Shown: positions 16,816 through 25,685 of the stretch, in pieces
Layout of the letters: each line of letters starts with the position of its first letter
Numbering within the stretch: the first letter of the stretch is position 1
Assembly: GCA_040222185.1 (NCBI GenBank)
Contig: JAVKDP010000044.1
Coordinates: 33,681-97,680, forward strand
Length of the DNA: 64,000 nucleotides
DNA from: JAVKDP01 sp040222185
Lineage (GTDB): Bacteria; Bacteroidota; Rhodothermia; Balneolales; Balneolaceae
Direction of reading: 5' to 3'
Position numbers and translations under genes: made by a program
Notes under the pieces: model-generated
The model's input: the letters and a program-made list of their open reading frames with translations, nothing else
Databases searched by the model: none
Told to the model about the DNA's origin: nothing

Positions 16816-19539
16816 TTACTTCCGAACTTCAAATTCGATGTCACATCTTACTGCAGAAGCGACCCCATCTACCAAAACCGGCTCAAATGAAATAAAGGAA
16901 TCAATAGCATTTACATAAGCCGTTATCAGCCTTTCATTTTCTGTATCTGAAGCAAGCTTAAACTCATCAATAATCCCTCTCTGATTAATATAAAATAGGA
17001 ATGTAATAGTCTCATCAGTTGTACCGTCAGGTATGTTAACCGTACTAAGGAATGTATTCATCCCACCTCGAATATAAACCTCCTGGTCTATGTCATAACA
17101 ACTTAAATACTCTTGATCCTTCTGTGAAATTTGATCGGTTTCTTCTGGAGTTTCTGAACCTGAAACAACAGTTGGTTTTGTAAACTCTTCTTTCAATGCT
17201 GCTATACGCTTTTGAAATATCGGATCGTTAAACTCTGATGTAAATAACTCTATTTTGGAACGAGTTGAGTCCCAATACACTCCTTCATAAGGAAATAAAG
17301 TGTCAAAACTAGGTTCCGTTAGTGTTGAGTCTAGTATTGAAACATACCTCAAACTATCTTGAGTAGTTAATAAAGTATCTGTAAGAAACGCTCTTGCTGA
17401 ATCCTGGAGACTAATAAATTCCGATTTCTGTCTTACCCAATCCGATCGCTCTGTTTCCCATGCTATATACTTTTCTGAGAAAACAGAGTCTTCCTTTCCC
17501 AGCCTTATAAATATACTAATCGCTTCGAATAGAGACTGAGGTGCAATTTTTTCATTTTTATTCCTAAGTGAAAAACTGACCAGAGTATCTGCTTTTTCTT
17601 GAAGACTGATGTTTTCGTTATTGGATATCTCAAAATATTCCTCCATTGAAGTCTTTACTTCATCAACTTCAAATTCTGGTGCTTCGATTCCATATTTCTC
17701 AATAAGTCGACTTGCATATACAGATGATGGGTATTCATTAACCACTTCATTCGCATAACTTAAAGCTCGATCTGAATCATTCTGTATTGAATACAGCTCA
17801 GATAACGAATACAAAGAAACAGGAGCTACTTTACTATCCGGGCGTTCCGAAAGCACCGTCTCGAAATAATAAGAAGCACTATCGGGGAGTTCTAAAGATA
17901 AAAAGAATAAATTCGCTAATTGATATTTCAGAAAAGAAACTTCTTCTCTGACAGAGTCCTGCTCATCCGGTGTGAACGGAATACGACTTAGATCAATACT
18001 TAAAGAAACCTGATTTTCAATTATACTTCCTTCAGCTGCGCTTATCTCCCCGTTTGCATCAAGTTCCTGAGCAGAGTTTACAATAATTGCAGAAACCCGC
18101 CAGTTATCAAGAAGAGGCCTGTTTCCCCATAATGCTCTAAATTGCTGAGACGCATCTGAGAGTAGTACTGGATTTTTGAAATTAAGGAAGCCGTTGCTCT
18201 CGTTCGTAATGTTTGGATTATTTGGCTGCCTCGCATCAACATTAACGAGAGTATTTTGTCTATCTTCTTGCTCTTTTTTTAATCTTTCCAGCTCTTGCCT
18301 TTTCTGTTCTTCCAGTACTACAAGTACCGAATCGAACTCTTCTGGCGATAATAAACCCAACCTTAAAAGACTATCCTCCTCGGCAATCTTATTCTTCAAA
18401 TTCGCATATTCTCCAAAAGAGCTTGCTAAATCTTTTGCTTTAAAGCCTGATGGTAATTGTTCTGCTTTTACACTAATACTTGCAGCTGAATCATAATATG
18501 CTGCAGCAAGAGTAAAGTTATTGTAGTCAAATCTCTGTATTTCAGCTAATCCATTGTAAATTCTTACTTTTGTAACAGGCTTAATCTTAATCAACCTGTT
18601 CCTTAGGGTTCTAAGGTATATTCTCTCAGCCGCTTCATAATTTCCCCTATCCTGTTCTGTTTTTCCAAGCTCGAAATTTAATTCACCAATAAACTCAGTA
18701 TTTTTATCATCACGAACCATACTTGAAAATACTTTGTATGCTTCATCCGATCTTCCTAGCGCACGAGCAACTTCGGCTTTCTTTTTTTTGGCTTCAAATT
18801 GAAGGTCATAGTTTGTATAAAAGCCCTGAACCTTATCATAAGCTGTAAAAGCCGATTCGGGATTTCCAAGAATTTCATTTATCTGACCTATTAAAAAGTA
18901 ACCTCGTTCTTTTTCCGATTTTTTAGAAAAATGATTTACAGAAGTATTTAATAAGTCCAAAGCAGTAACCCAGTTCTCTCTTTCAATATAGTGCTGAGCT
19001 AAAACAGCCTGTACCTGATACTGAAGCTTACCTTTCCATTCACCTTCAAATAATGAAAGCTGCTCATCCAAATACTGAACTCCGACATTATAAACTTCCA
19101 GTTCCAAAAGAACCCTTCCTTTCCAAAAAACAGCTCGTTGTTTCATCTCAGAGTCATCAGTGGAAACATACAATTCATCAAATTTCTGATCAGCTGAAAA
19201 ATATTCACCTTTATAAAAATATGACTTCCCAATAATCTCCAACGCATCATCAACCCATTTCGAATCGTCGAACTTCCTTAGAATATCAGCTCCCTTATCG
19301 ATTGCATTTTGGAAATCTGAAGATCCAGCACCTAGTGGTGTTTCATGAACCCTGAGAGGGATAAGGGTATTATAATATCTAACCTGTGATTCACTTTTCT
19401 TGACTCCGGTTTTAAAGCTTTTTTTAGCGTTAAAGAAAGTATTATAGTAGGCACTAAAGTCTACATAATTTGATTTAAAAGATGATTTACATCCAAAAAT
19501 CAGAATTAAGAAAAGCACTATGATTCGAGACTTCCACAT
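16816..19539 (-). CDS. Large TPR lipoprotein, PorW/SprE-like, with TonB-C-like end
   Basis: 907 residues. A short signal peptide ends in IFGC (C17), so it is a lipoprotein. The next stretch SAYYNTFFNAKKSFKTG followed by repeated TPR units (about 60-330) resembles PorW/SprE, the periplasmic lipoprotein of type IX secretion and gliding. A QEDRQ-rich coiled region lies near 400, more TPR-like helices near 545-600. The last 95 residues (GGMNTFLSTVNIPDG ... ITFLFYINQRGIIDEF ... FEPVLVDGVASAVRCDIEFEV) have the layout of a TonB C-terminal domain. No other type IX gene lies in the window, so PorW identity is a working call. It ends 10 bases from convergent pyrD. Confidence 0.7.
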   Translation of the reverse strand: MWKSRIIVLFLILIFGCKSSFKSNYVDFSAYYNTFFNAKKSFKTGVKKSESQVRYYNTLIPLRVHETPLGAGSSDFQNAIDKGADILRKFDDSKWVDDALEIIGKSYFYKGEYFSADQKFDELYVSTDDSEMKQRAVFWKGRVLLELEVYNVGVQYLDEQLSLFEGEWKGKLQYQVQAVLAQHYIERENWVTALDLLNTSVNHFSKKSEKERGYFLIGQINEILGNPESAFTAYDKVQGFYTNYDLQFEAKKKKAEVARALGRSDEAYKVFSSMVRDDKNTEFIGELNFELGKTEQDRGNYEAAERIYLRTLRNRLIKIKPVTKVRIYNGLAEIQRFDYNNFTLAAAYYDSAASISVKAEQLPSGFKAKDLASSFGEYANLKNKIAEEDSLLRLGLLSPEEFDSVLVVLEEQKRQELERLKKEQEDRQNTLVNVDARQPNNPNITNESNGFLNFKNPVLLSDASQQFRALWGNRPLLDNWRVSAIIVNSAQELDANGEISAAEGSIIENQVSLSIDLSRIPFTPDEQDSVREEVSFLKYQLANLFFLSLELPDSASYYFETVLSERPDSKVAPVSLYSLSELYSIQNDSDRALSYANEVVNEYPSSVYASRLIEKYGIEAPEFEVDEVKTSMEEYFEISNNENISLQEKADTLVSFSLRNKNEKIAPQSLFEAISIFIRLGKEDSVFSEKYIAWETERSDWVRQKSEFISLQDSARAFLTDTLLTTQDSLRYVSILDSTLTEPSFDTLFPYEGVYWDSTRSKIELFTSEFNDPIFQKRIAALKEEFTKPTVVSGSETPEETDQISQKDQEYLSCYDIDQEVYIRGGMNTFLSTVNIPDGTTDETITFLFYINQRGIIDEFKLASDTENERLITAYVNAIDSFISFEPVLVDGVASAVRCDIEFEVRK

Positions 19540-19573
19540 ATAATAAAATAAAGTGACTTACGAACGTAGCCGA

Positions 19574-21007
19574 CTACTCAATCGTACATACAGTTACCAT
19601 ATTTGTATGTCCTTTTTTTGCAGTGGGAATTCCTGTAGCTATAATTACACGATCATCCTTTTTAACCATTCCGTTATCTCTTAGGTATTCCTGCATCATC
19701 ATTACGCTCATGTCAGTATTAAATAGCTCATCCAGCCTTACTGAATGAACACCCCAAACCAGGTTGAGTTGCCGTCTTACTTTTTGGCTTTCTGTAAATG
19801 CAAATATTGGCATTTTAGGTCTGAACTTAGCTATTCTGCGTGCAGTACTACCAGAATGAGTTATAGTGCTAATTACCTTTGCACCAGTATTATCAGCCAT
19901 AAAAATACAGGAGTGAGCAATTGACTCAATAATTTCTTTTTGCTTAATTTTTGGTCTCTTGTATTTCAAACTATTATAAAGTTGAACCCTTCTTTCTTCA
20001 ATCTTTCTACAGATTCTGTCCATAACATTAACTGCTTCCAAAGGATATTTACCTGCAGCAGTTTCTCCTGACAACATTACTGCGTCGGTTCCATCAAGTA
20101 CAGCATTAGCAACATCAGAGCTTTCAGCCCTGGTTGGCCTTGGATTATTAATCATTGAGTCCAGCATTTGAGTAGCCGTAATAACAGGTTTGCCAACAGC
20201 TCTGCATTTTTCGATAATCATTTTTTGAACAAATGGAACTTCTTCAGTAGCGATCTCGATGCCTAAATCTCCTCGGGCAACCATTATTCCATCAGATTCA
20301 GCTATAATCTCATCTATTACATCAAGAGCCTCTGGTTTTTCAATCTTGGAAATAACAGCGGCCTCGCTACCAGCTGCTTCAATTCTTTTCTTCAGGTCTA
20401 TTACATCCTCAGCTGAACGAACAAATGAAAGCGCAACATAATCTGCGTCTTGTTTTAACCCAAACTCCAGATCTCTTATGTCCTTCTCTGTTAATGCCGG
20501 AATTGAAATTTTCACATTCGGAAGATTCACCCCTTTTCTGGATTTAAGGACCCCACCAACTATAACTTTTGCCTCTAAATTCTTTTCCAGCTTTTTTGTG
20601 ATTTTAAACTCTAACAAGCCGTCATCTAGTAGAATAATATTCCCTTCTTCTGCTTCATCTACTAGCTTTTCATAATCAATCGGTATTACTGTGCTCGTTC
20701 CCTCTACCGATTCGCCAGTAATTGTAATGGTACTTCCTTCTTCTAGTAACTGACCTCCATCTTTCATTTGGCCAACTCTAATCTTTGGACCTTGTAAATC
20801 CATCAAAACAGGAATGCTATAATTATTTTCCCGGGCTGTATTCCTGATAAATCCTATTGTTCTTGCATGGTCTTCATGTGTTCCGTGTGAAAAGTTCACT
20901 CTCGCAACATTCATACCGTGTAGAAAAAGATTTTCAATCCCCTCTTGAGTGTTACAGCTAGGCCCTATTGTGCAAACAATCTTTGTCCGTCTTAATGGAG
21001 TAATCAT
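19574..21007 (-). CDS. pyk: Pyruvate kinase
   Basis: 477 residues. Motifs in order: TIGPSC at 13-18, NFSHGTHEDH near 38-47, MDLQGPKIRVG near 68, VISKIEKPEALD (active-site lysine, about 219), MVARGDLGIEI (about 240-250), ATQMLDSMI, and AVMLSGETAAGKYP. A C-terminal alpha/beta domain follows, so it is the standard type without an extra PEP-utiliser domain. It converts phosphoenolpyruvate and ADP to pyruvate and ATP in the cytoplasm. It lies 34 bases upstream of the TPR lipoprotein gene on the same strand and may share its transcript. Confidence 0.97.
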   Translation of the reverse strand: MITPLRRTKIVCTIGPSCNTQEGIENLFLHGMNVARVNFSHGTHEDHARTIGFIRNTARENNYSIPVLMDLQGPKIRVGQMKDGGQLLEEGSTITITGESVEGTSTVIPIDYEKLVDEAEEGNIILLDDGLLEFKITKKLEKNLEAKVIVGGVLKSRKGVNLPNVKISIPALTEKDIRDLEFGLKQDADYVALSFVRSAEDVIDLKKRIEAAGSEAAVISKIEKPEALDVIDEIIAESDGIMVARGDLGIEIATEEVPFVQKMIIEKCRAVGKPVITATQMLDSMINNPRPTRAESSDVANAVLDGTDAVMLSGETAAGKYPLEAVNVMDRICRKIEERRVQLYNSLKYKRPKIKQKEIIESIAHSCIFMADNTGAKVISTITHSGSTARRIAKFRPKMPIFAFTESQKVRRQLNLVWGVHSVRLDELFNTDMSVMMMQEYLRDNGMVKKDDRVIIATGIPTAKKGHTNMVTVCTIE

Positions 21008-21143
21008 ATAATTTATATATTGTACTTGTTAGTCTCGAAAATTAGTGTTTATATACTAAAGATAGGCTAAATGAGGTTATCAATGTGAAATGTTTTTATA
21101 AAAAATATATTACTATTAAACTTTACTGTTCACTTTCTGATTT

Positions 21144-22589
21144 ATGAGACTTTTAGCTATGGTATTGAGTCGTTATTTGAACTTCAAGTATCCTTTATTA
21201 TTTATATTTCTATTCGTCGTTGGTTGTTCAAATTCTTACATAGATGATATCGACAGAAGTGGTGGGTATGAGTATCGACCAGGGTTTCCAGAAGTACGTT
21301 TAGTTACTGCTGGTATAGTAGATGAAATTACAGACAGCACCAAAATCAGCCTAGCTGCTGAAATTGTTTATGGGAGCCTGATCTTTAAGAAATTCGAGGA
21401 TACTTTTAAAGCCGATGTTGTTGTTGATGTTCAGATATTGGACCAATCAAACCCAACAAACATAATTAATGTAAAACAGTATCCTGTTACTATTACCCAA
21501 AAAGACTCCAGAACTTCATTAAGCCAGGAAGCTTTTTTAGTGAAAAAGGAATACCCTGCACAACCAGGTGACTACCTGATACACTTTTCTGTTACTGATC
21601 TGAGTAATAACAAACAAACTGTACGTTCATCCACAGCTTATATACCTAATCCTGCAGAGACAACTCCTCATATTACAAATATTAGAGTATTCTCAAAAAA
21701 TGACCCTTTAGAAGACACTTTCGATCCTGTCACAACCTATGATCTATCTAATAATGCAGACTCAATTAGATTTGTATTCCAGGTAACGAATAATAATCCG
21801 CAAGAACCCTTGGAGCTCAGTTCAAGATTAATCAAATTTAGATCTGATACGTCTTATGCACGACCTATGAGCTTCCCGAATTATAATTCATCCAGCTTAG
21901 CTTCAAAAGGAATAGCTTTTGACAAATACGAGGTCATAAATTCCTCCAGAAGGATCATAAACCAATCAGGTAGTGTGTCTATCGAATTCGCATTTCCAGG
22001 CTTAGACAGAGGGAATTATCGTTTTGAGGTAAATAATGTTTCTGAAAATGGGGTAAAACTCTTCAAGGCTAGAGAGTTTAGTATAAAAAGCCCTAATTAC
22101 CCTTCTTTGAAATCTGCTCGAGAATTAGCGGCTCCTTTATATTATTTAATGGGCAAGAAAGAGTTTAATAAACTCATGGAAATTGAAGATGAAGTTGAGC
22201 TGAAGAAAGCGATTGACAGGTTTTGGTTAAACAATATCAAAAATGAAAGAATCGCTTTAAGCGTTATTTCACTTTACTATGAGCGAGTTGAAGAGGCAAA
22301 CAAACAATTTTCGAGCTTTAAAGAAGGTTGGAAAACTGATTTAGGAATGGTTTATATCCTATTTGGACCTCCATGGTATGTTCTAAACTCATTAGATGAA
22401 TCCCGCTGGTCTTATTCACATGATGTCTATGACTTTGATTATAATTTCTTTTTTAAAGCCTCTCGGTTAAAAAGCAGGGCTTTCCCATTTGACAATTTCC
22501 TGCTTTTAAGAAATAATCAGTATTTCAGTATACAGTATCAACAAGTTCAAAAGTGGCTTACGGGTACGATATTGCGGGATAATCTATAA
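21144..22589 (+). CDS. GWxTD domain-containing lipoprotein
   Basis: 481 residues; the start could also be the ATG at 21159. The signal peptide ends in VVGC (C28), indicating a lipoprotein. The middle consists of beta-rich segments, and the C-terminal third contains the family signature FKEGWKTDLGMVYILFGPP near residues 392-410, preceded by SVISLYYERVEEAN. GWxTD proteins are common in Bacteroidota and related phyla as envelope proteins of unknown role. Convergent with the unknown lipoprotein gene that follows after seven bases; divergent from pyk. Confidence 0.85.
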   Translation: MRLLAMVLSRYLNFKYPLLFIFLFVVGCSNSYIDDIDRSGGYEYRPGFPEVRLVTAGIVDEITDSTKISLAAEIVYGSLIFKKFEDTFKADVVVDVQILDQSNPTNIINVKQYPVTITQKDSRTSLSQEAFLVKKEYPAQPGDYLIHFSVTDLSNNKQTVRSSTAYIPNPAETTPHITNIRVFSKNDPLEDTFDPVTTYDLSNNADSIRFVFQVTNNNPQEPLELSSRLIKFRSDTSYARPMSFPNYNSSSLASKGIAFDKYEVINSSRRIINQSGSVSIEFAFPGLDRGNYRFEVNNVSENGVKLFKAREFSIKSPNYPSLKSARELAAPLYYLMGKKEFNKLMEIEDEVELKKAIDRFWLNNIKNERIALSVISLYYERVEEANKQFSSFKEGWKTDLGMVYILFGPPWYVLNSLDESRWSYSHDVYDFDYNFFFKASRLKSRAFPFDNFLLLRNNQYFSIQYQQVQKWLTGTILRDNL

Positions 22590-22596
22590 AAGACCT

Positions 22597-23268
22597 TTAG
22601 AAGAAAATTGTGCCGAGAAAGGCTTCTGCATTGAGTTCTTCTCTTATTTTCTCATTTATTGCAACCGTATTAGTTGTACCTCTTGGATTCAGAAAGTTGT
22701 CTTCTGCATCTACAAATACCTTTTCCATATCAATTCTGGATCGTAAAAAGATAGTCTCATTGGTATCTGTTACAAAGATAGGGTCAAAGAAATATTTTTT
22801 TATAAAATCTATATCACTCCGGTAGGTAAATGATTCCCCATTAACACTCCCTTCAATAATAATAGAGTAATTGTTGTCTCCACCAAAAAAATCAGGATCA
22901 AGTATCGTAGCACCATCTTCCACAGGAGCTAATGACAATTCATACGAGACAAAACCATTAAGTTCGAAACCTAAACCAGTAGAGATAACAATCCTGTCAC
23001 CTGAAGCAGAAGCGTCATAGCCAAATATGAGTGCATTAATATCTGAACCAGTTCTTAATTCTGTCGAATCCTCTGTGATAAGAGAGAAGCTGTTTACGGC
23101 ATATTTAAACTCTTCAATTCTAAGCGTATCCTCACCAAAAAATAGATCCGTATTGAGATTATCCACTAAAAAAAGAACTTCTACTCTTTTTTGAATTTCA
23201 AAATCGGACTTGAGACAGCCTGTAAATAAAAAAAGTGAAGCTACCAGGACTAAAAAACTGTTTTTCAT
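22597..23268 (-). CDS. Unknown lipoprotein
   Basis: 223 residues. The signal peptide ends in LFTGC (C18), so it should be lipid-anchored. The rest is predicted beta-rich with acidic patches: EEFKYAVNSFSLITEDS, then GLGFELNGFVSYELSLAPVED and FFGGDNNYSIIIEGSVNGE. The layout loosely recalls MbnP-like and DUF4382-like periplasmic lipoproteins, but no diagnostic motif is present, so no function is given. It is the last gene on this strand, with the susCD operon terminator 87 bases upstream of its start. Confidence 0.6.
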   Translation of the reverse strand: MKNSFLVLVASLFLFTGCLKSDFEIQKRVEVLFLVDNLNTDLFFGEDTLRIEEFKYAVNSFSLITEDSTELRTGSDINALIFGYDASASGDRIVISTGLGFELNGFVSYELSLAPVEDGATILDPDFFGGDNNYSIIIEGSVNGESFTYRSDIDFIKKYFFDPIFVTDTNETIFLRSRIDMEKVFVDAEDNFLNPRGTTNTVAINEKIREELNAEAFLGTIFF

Positions 23269-23354
23269 TGTATTTGATCTGTTATTAAAAGTGATTAACC
23301 GCTACGGGAACTATTTATTATCGTTTGATCCAGATAAAAAATAGCAAAAATAAA

Positions 23355-23382
23355 AAAGCCACACTTACAAAAGTGTGGCTTT
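23355..23382 (-). terminator. intrinsic terminator of the susCD operon
   Basis: A perfect 12-bp stem (AAAGCCACACTT / AAGTGTGGCTTT) with a four-base loop, followed on the - strand by more U. It lies 21 bases after the stop of the Calx-beta lipoprotein gene. Confidence 0.9.
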
Positions 23383-23403
23383 AACAAAAGTACTTGTCAA
23401 GGC

Positions 23404-24123
23404 TTACTTAGCCATAAAGACATTTGAACTCTTTAGGTTTTCAGCTAATACAAAACCAGCAGTATCACCAAGGTCTAAAGTCAATAAAACTTCACCCGCA
23501 GTGAATGAGCCAGTTAGATCTGATACAGCAAATGTTAAATCAGGAGCACCACCGCCCCCTAGGTTAGCATCTGTGATTGTAAATGTATCAGCGCTTGCAT
23601 AGCCAGTACCACCTGTAGCAACAGTAACTGTAGCAACACCATCAGCATCAACTGATACATCAAATGTTGCACCTGTTCCTGAACCACCAGTAGCAGCTAA
23701 ACCTGAATAATCAGCTTCAACTCTAAAACTATCAGCATCAGCAGCACCTGTAACAGCAACAGCATTAATTGTAGTAACTACAAAGTTAACTGTGATGTCA
23801 GCAGTTGCTTCTCCAGCACTAATAGTAATTGGTGAAGGAGTTGCAAAGCTATAATCAGTACCCGCTCTTGCAGTTGAAGAAGCGTTAGCACTAAAGTTCA
23901 CTGCAATATCAGATGAAGCAACTCCATCTGCAGATATTAACTGAACCTGAATAGTAGTTGATGTGTTAGTAGCACTCAGATTGTTGTTGTCTTCCAATGG
24001 GAAGAATGCAAGCTGATCTGGTCCATCATATGTCTTTTCAACATCGCCTTTGTCAAATAGGTCATCGCAACCTACAAACAAAACCGGTATCAAAAGAAGT
24101 AATGAAAATATTTTGTTTTTCAT
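23404..24123 (-). CDS. Calx-beta-like lipoprotein of the susCD operon
   Basis: 239 residues from the ATG at 24123; 21 extra codons of open frame upstream would overlap susD and do not encode a signal peptide. The lipobox LFVGC puts the lipid anchor at C19. Residues about 57-118 fit a Calx-beta-like strand pattern (VNFSANASSTARAGTDYSF, then ITISAGEATADITV). It is interrupted at about 146-204 by a glycine-rich unit (GSGTGATFDVSVD, ATGGTGYASADTFTITDA, APDLTFAVSDLTG) of the GGxGYxxxDTxTI kind, before a final strand. As third gene after susC and susD it probably is a surface accessory, perhaps glycan-binding. Confidence 0.72.
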   Translation of the reverse strand: MKNKIFSLLLLIPVLFVGCDDLFDKGDVEKTYDGPDQLAFFPLEDNNNLSATNTSTTIQVQLISADGVASSDIAVNFSANASSTARAGTDYSFATPSPITISAGEATADITVNFVVTTINAVAVTGAADADSFRVEADYSGLAATGGSGTGATFDVSVDADGVATVTVATGGTGYASADTFTITDANLGGGGAPDLTFAVSDLTGSFTAGEVLLTLDLGDTAGFVLAENLKSSNVFMAK

Positions 24124-24154
24124 AGTAGTATAGTCTTTGAAATTTATTTTAGAA

Positions 24155-25657
24155 TTATTCTGAAACTTCGTATTCAGGATTTTCAACTAGAAGCGGATTA
24201 ACGTTCTGAAGTGTAGTTCCGAATGGAGCAAGAATTCTGAATGAATCAGATCTCATCTTAAGATCAGCACTTACACCACTAGGAATATCTCTTCCTAATC
24301 GCTTTAGATCCCAAAAACGGTGACCTTCTACTACAAGCTCTCTAGTTCTTTCGTTTAAGATTTCATCTTCGAAAGCAGTGATATTAGCAAAATCACCAGC
24401 AGCTACAGGACCTAGTCCACGAGCAGCTCTTAGAGTATTTAGCGGGCCAACACCAGCAGCAATACCACCAGATTTAGCAGCAGCCTCAGCTTGAATCAGA
24501 TATAACTCAGCAATTCTAAAATAAGGGATATCATCTACAAAGTTTCCTTTGTAACCATTCCACTTAGTTACTGAAAAGCCTTCATCATTAATAGTTGCAC
24601 AACCGTTAGCTGTAGCACCACTTGTTTGCTGTGCGATACAGTCGTTGTACCATCCTTGAAGTCTGTTATCAGCAGGATCATACAAATCTAACACATAGTT
24701 AGTAGGAACTTGCGCTACCCATTGATCAGAAGTATAAGCAGCTAAGCCAGAGTTAGTGTTACCACCAGCAATAGCTTCAGTGCTTGCATTAACTTTGATT
24801 TCAAATAATGCTTCTGGGTTTGCCATAGCAAACATAGTACCGATAGCAGCTGAGTCACTAACAAGAGTTAAACCACTTGCAGTAATTGCAGCCTGAGCAG
24901 CAGTACTTGCAGCAGCCCATTCGCCTGCATACAACTCAACTCTTGCTTGCATCGCCATTGCGAACTCCATAGTAGCAAAACCATTTCTGCTTGTAACTGC
25001 ACCAGTTGATGAAGCAGTTAATAAAGTTATAGCAGATGCTAGATCAGCACGAATCTGAGCGTAAACCTCATCAACAGTATTTCTGGCTACTGGCTCAGCA
25101 TCAGCTAAATCTAAAGTAGCATCTGTTCTAAGCATAACACCCAGGTTGAAACCTGAAGTAGGACCATTGCTAAAGTTACCAGGCTCATAGCCAAGCGCTC
25201 TAACAAGAGTATGGTATGCCCATGCACGAAGTGCAAGTGCTTCACCTCTATATTGGTCTCTAGTAGCATCATCAAGAACTCCATCAGGGATAGAGTTAAT
25301 AATTAAGTTAGCATCCTGGATTAACTCATAAGCTCCACCAAAAGGTGAGATATGAGCTGTACCGCTTGTACTTACAGAATTATTCAAAGCATTGAAACGA
25401 GTAGAACCAGGACGGTTAAATGTTTCATCAGCTAGAGCTCCAGGTCCTACCATATACTCTGTAGTCATATCAAAACTACCTAGTATTTTAGCGTACATGG
25501 AACTTCTAACTCCGTTAACACCTGCTTCAGTCTCTAACGCATCACTTACAGAAATCTGTGTAGATGGTTGTGCGTCATCAAATATTTCATCGCAGCTCCA
25601 CATTCCTACTAAGAGAAATGAGAAAGCTAGATATTTTATTAGTTTAATTTTTTTCAT
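24155..25657 (-). CDS. susD: SusD/RagB-family nutrient-binding lipoprotein
   Basis: 500 residues. The signal peptide ends in GMWSC (C22). TPR-like helices of the SusD fold follow: IQDANLIINSIPDG near 112, QYRGEALALRAWAYHTLVRALG near 135-156, and the conserved C-terminal PYFRIAELYLIQAEAAAKSGG and ERTRELVVEGHRFWDLKRLG motifs. SusD proteins form the lid over a SusC transporter at the cell surface. A ribosome binding site AAAGGA is 12 bases upstream. Its stop lies 28 bases from the susC-like gene stop-start junction pattern of an operon: susC, susD, Calx-beta lipoprotein. Confidence 0.95.
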   Translation of the reverse strand: MKKIKLIKYLAFSFLLVGMWSCDEIFDDAQPSTQISVSDALETEAGVNGVRSSMYAKILGSFDMTTEYMVGPGALADETFNRPGSTRFNALNNSVSTSGTAHISPFGGAYELIQDANLIINSIPDGVLDDATRDQYRGEALALRAWAYHTLVRALGYEPGNFSNGPTSGFNLGVMLRTDATLDLADAEPVARNTVDEVYAQIRADLASAITLLTASSTGAVTSRNGFATMEFAMAMQARVELYAGEWAAASTAAQAAITASGLTLVSDSAAIGTMFAMANPEALFEIKVNASTEAIAGGNTNSGLAAYTSDQWVAQVPTNYVLDLYDPADNRLQGWYNDCIAQQTSGATANGCATINDEGFSVTKWNGYKGNFVDDIPYFRIAELYLIQAEAAAKSGGIAAGVGPLNTLRAARGLGPVAAGDFANITAFEDEILNERTRELVVEGHRFWDLKRLGRDIPSGVSADLKMRSDSFRILAPFGTTLQNVNPLLVENPEYEVSE

Positions 25658-25685
25658 TGGTATATATCCTTTTTACTTATTTCAA

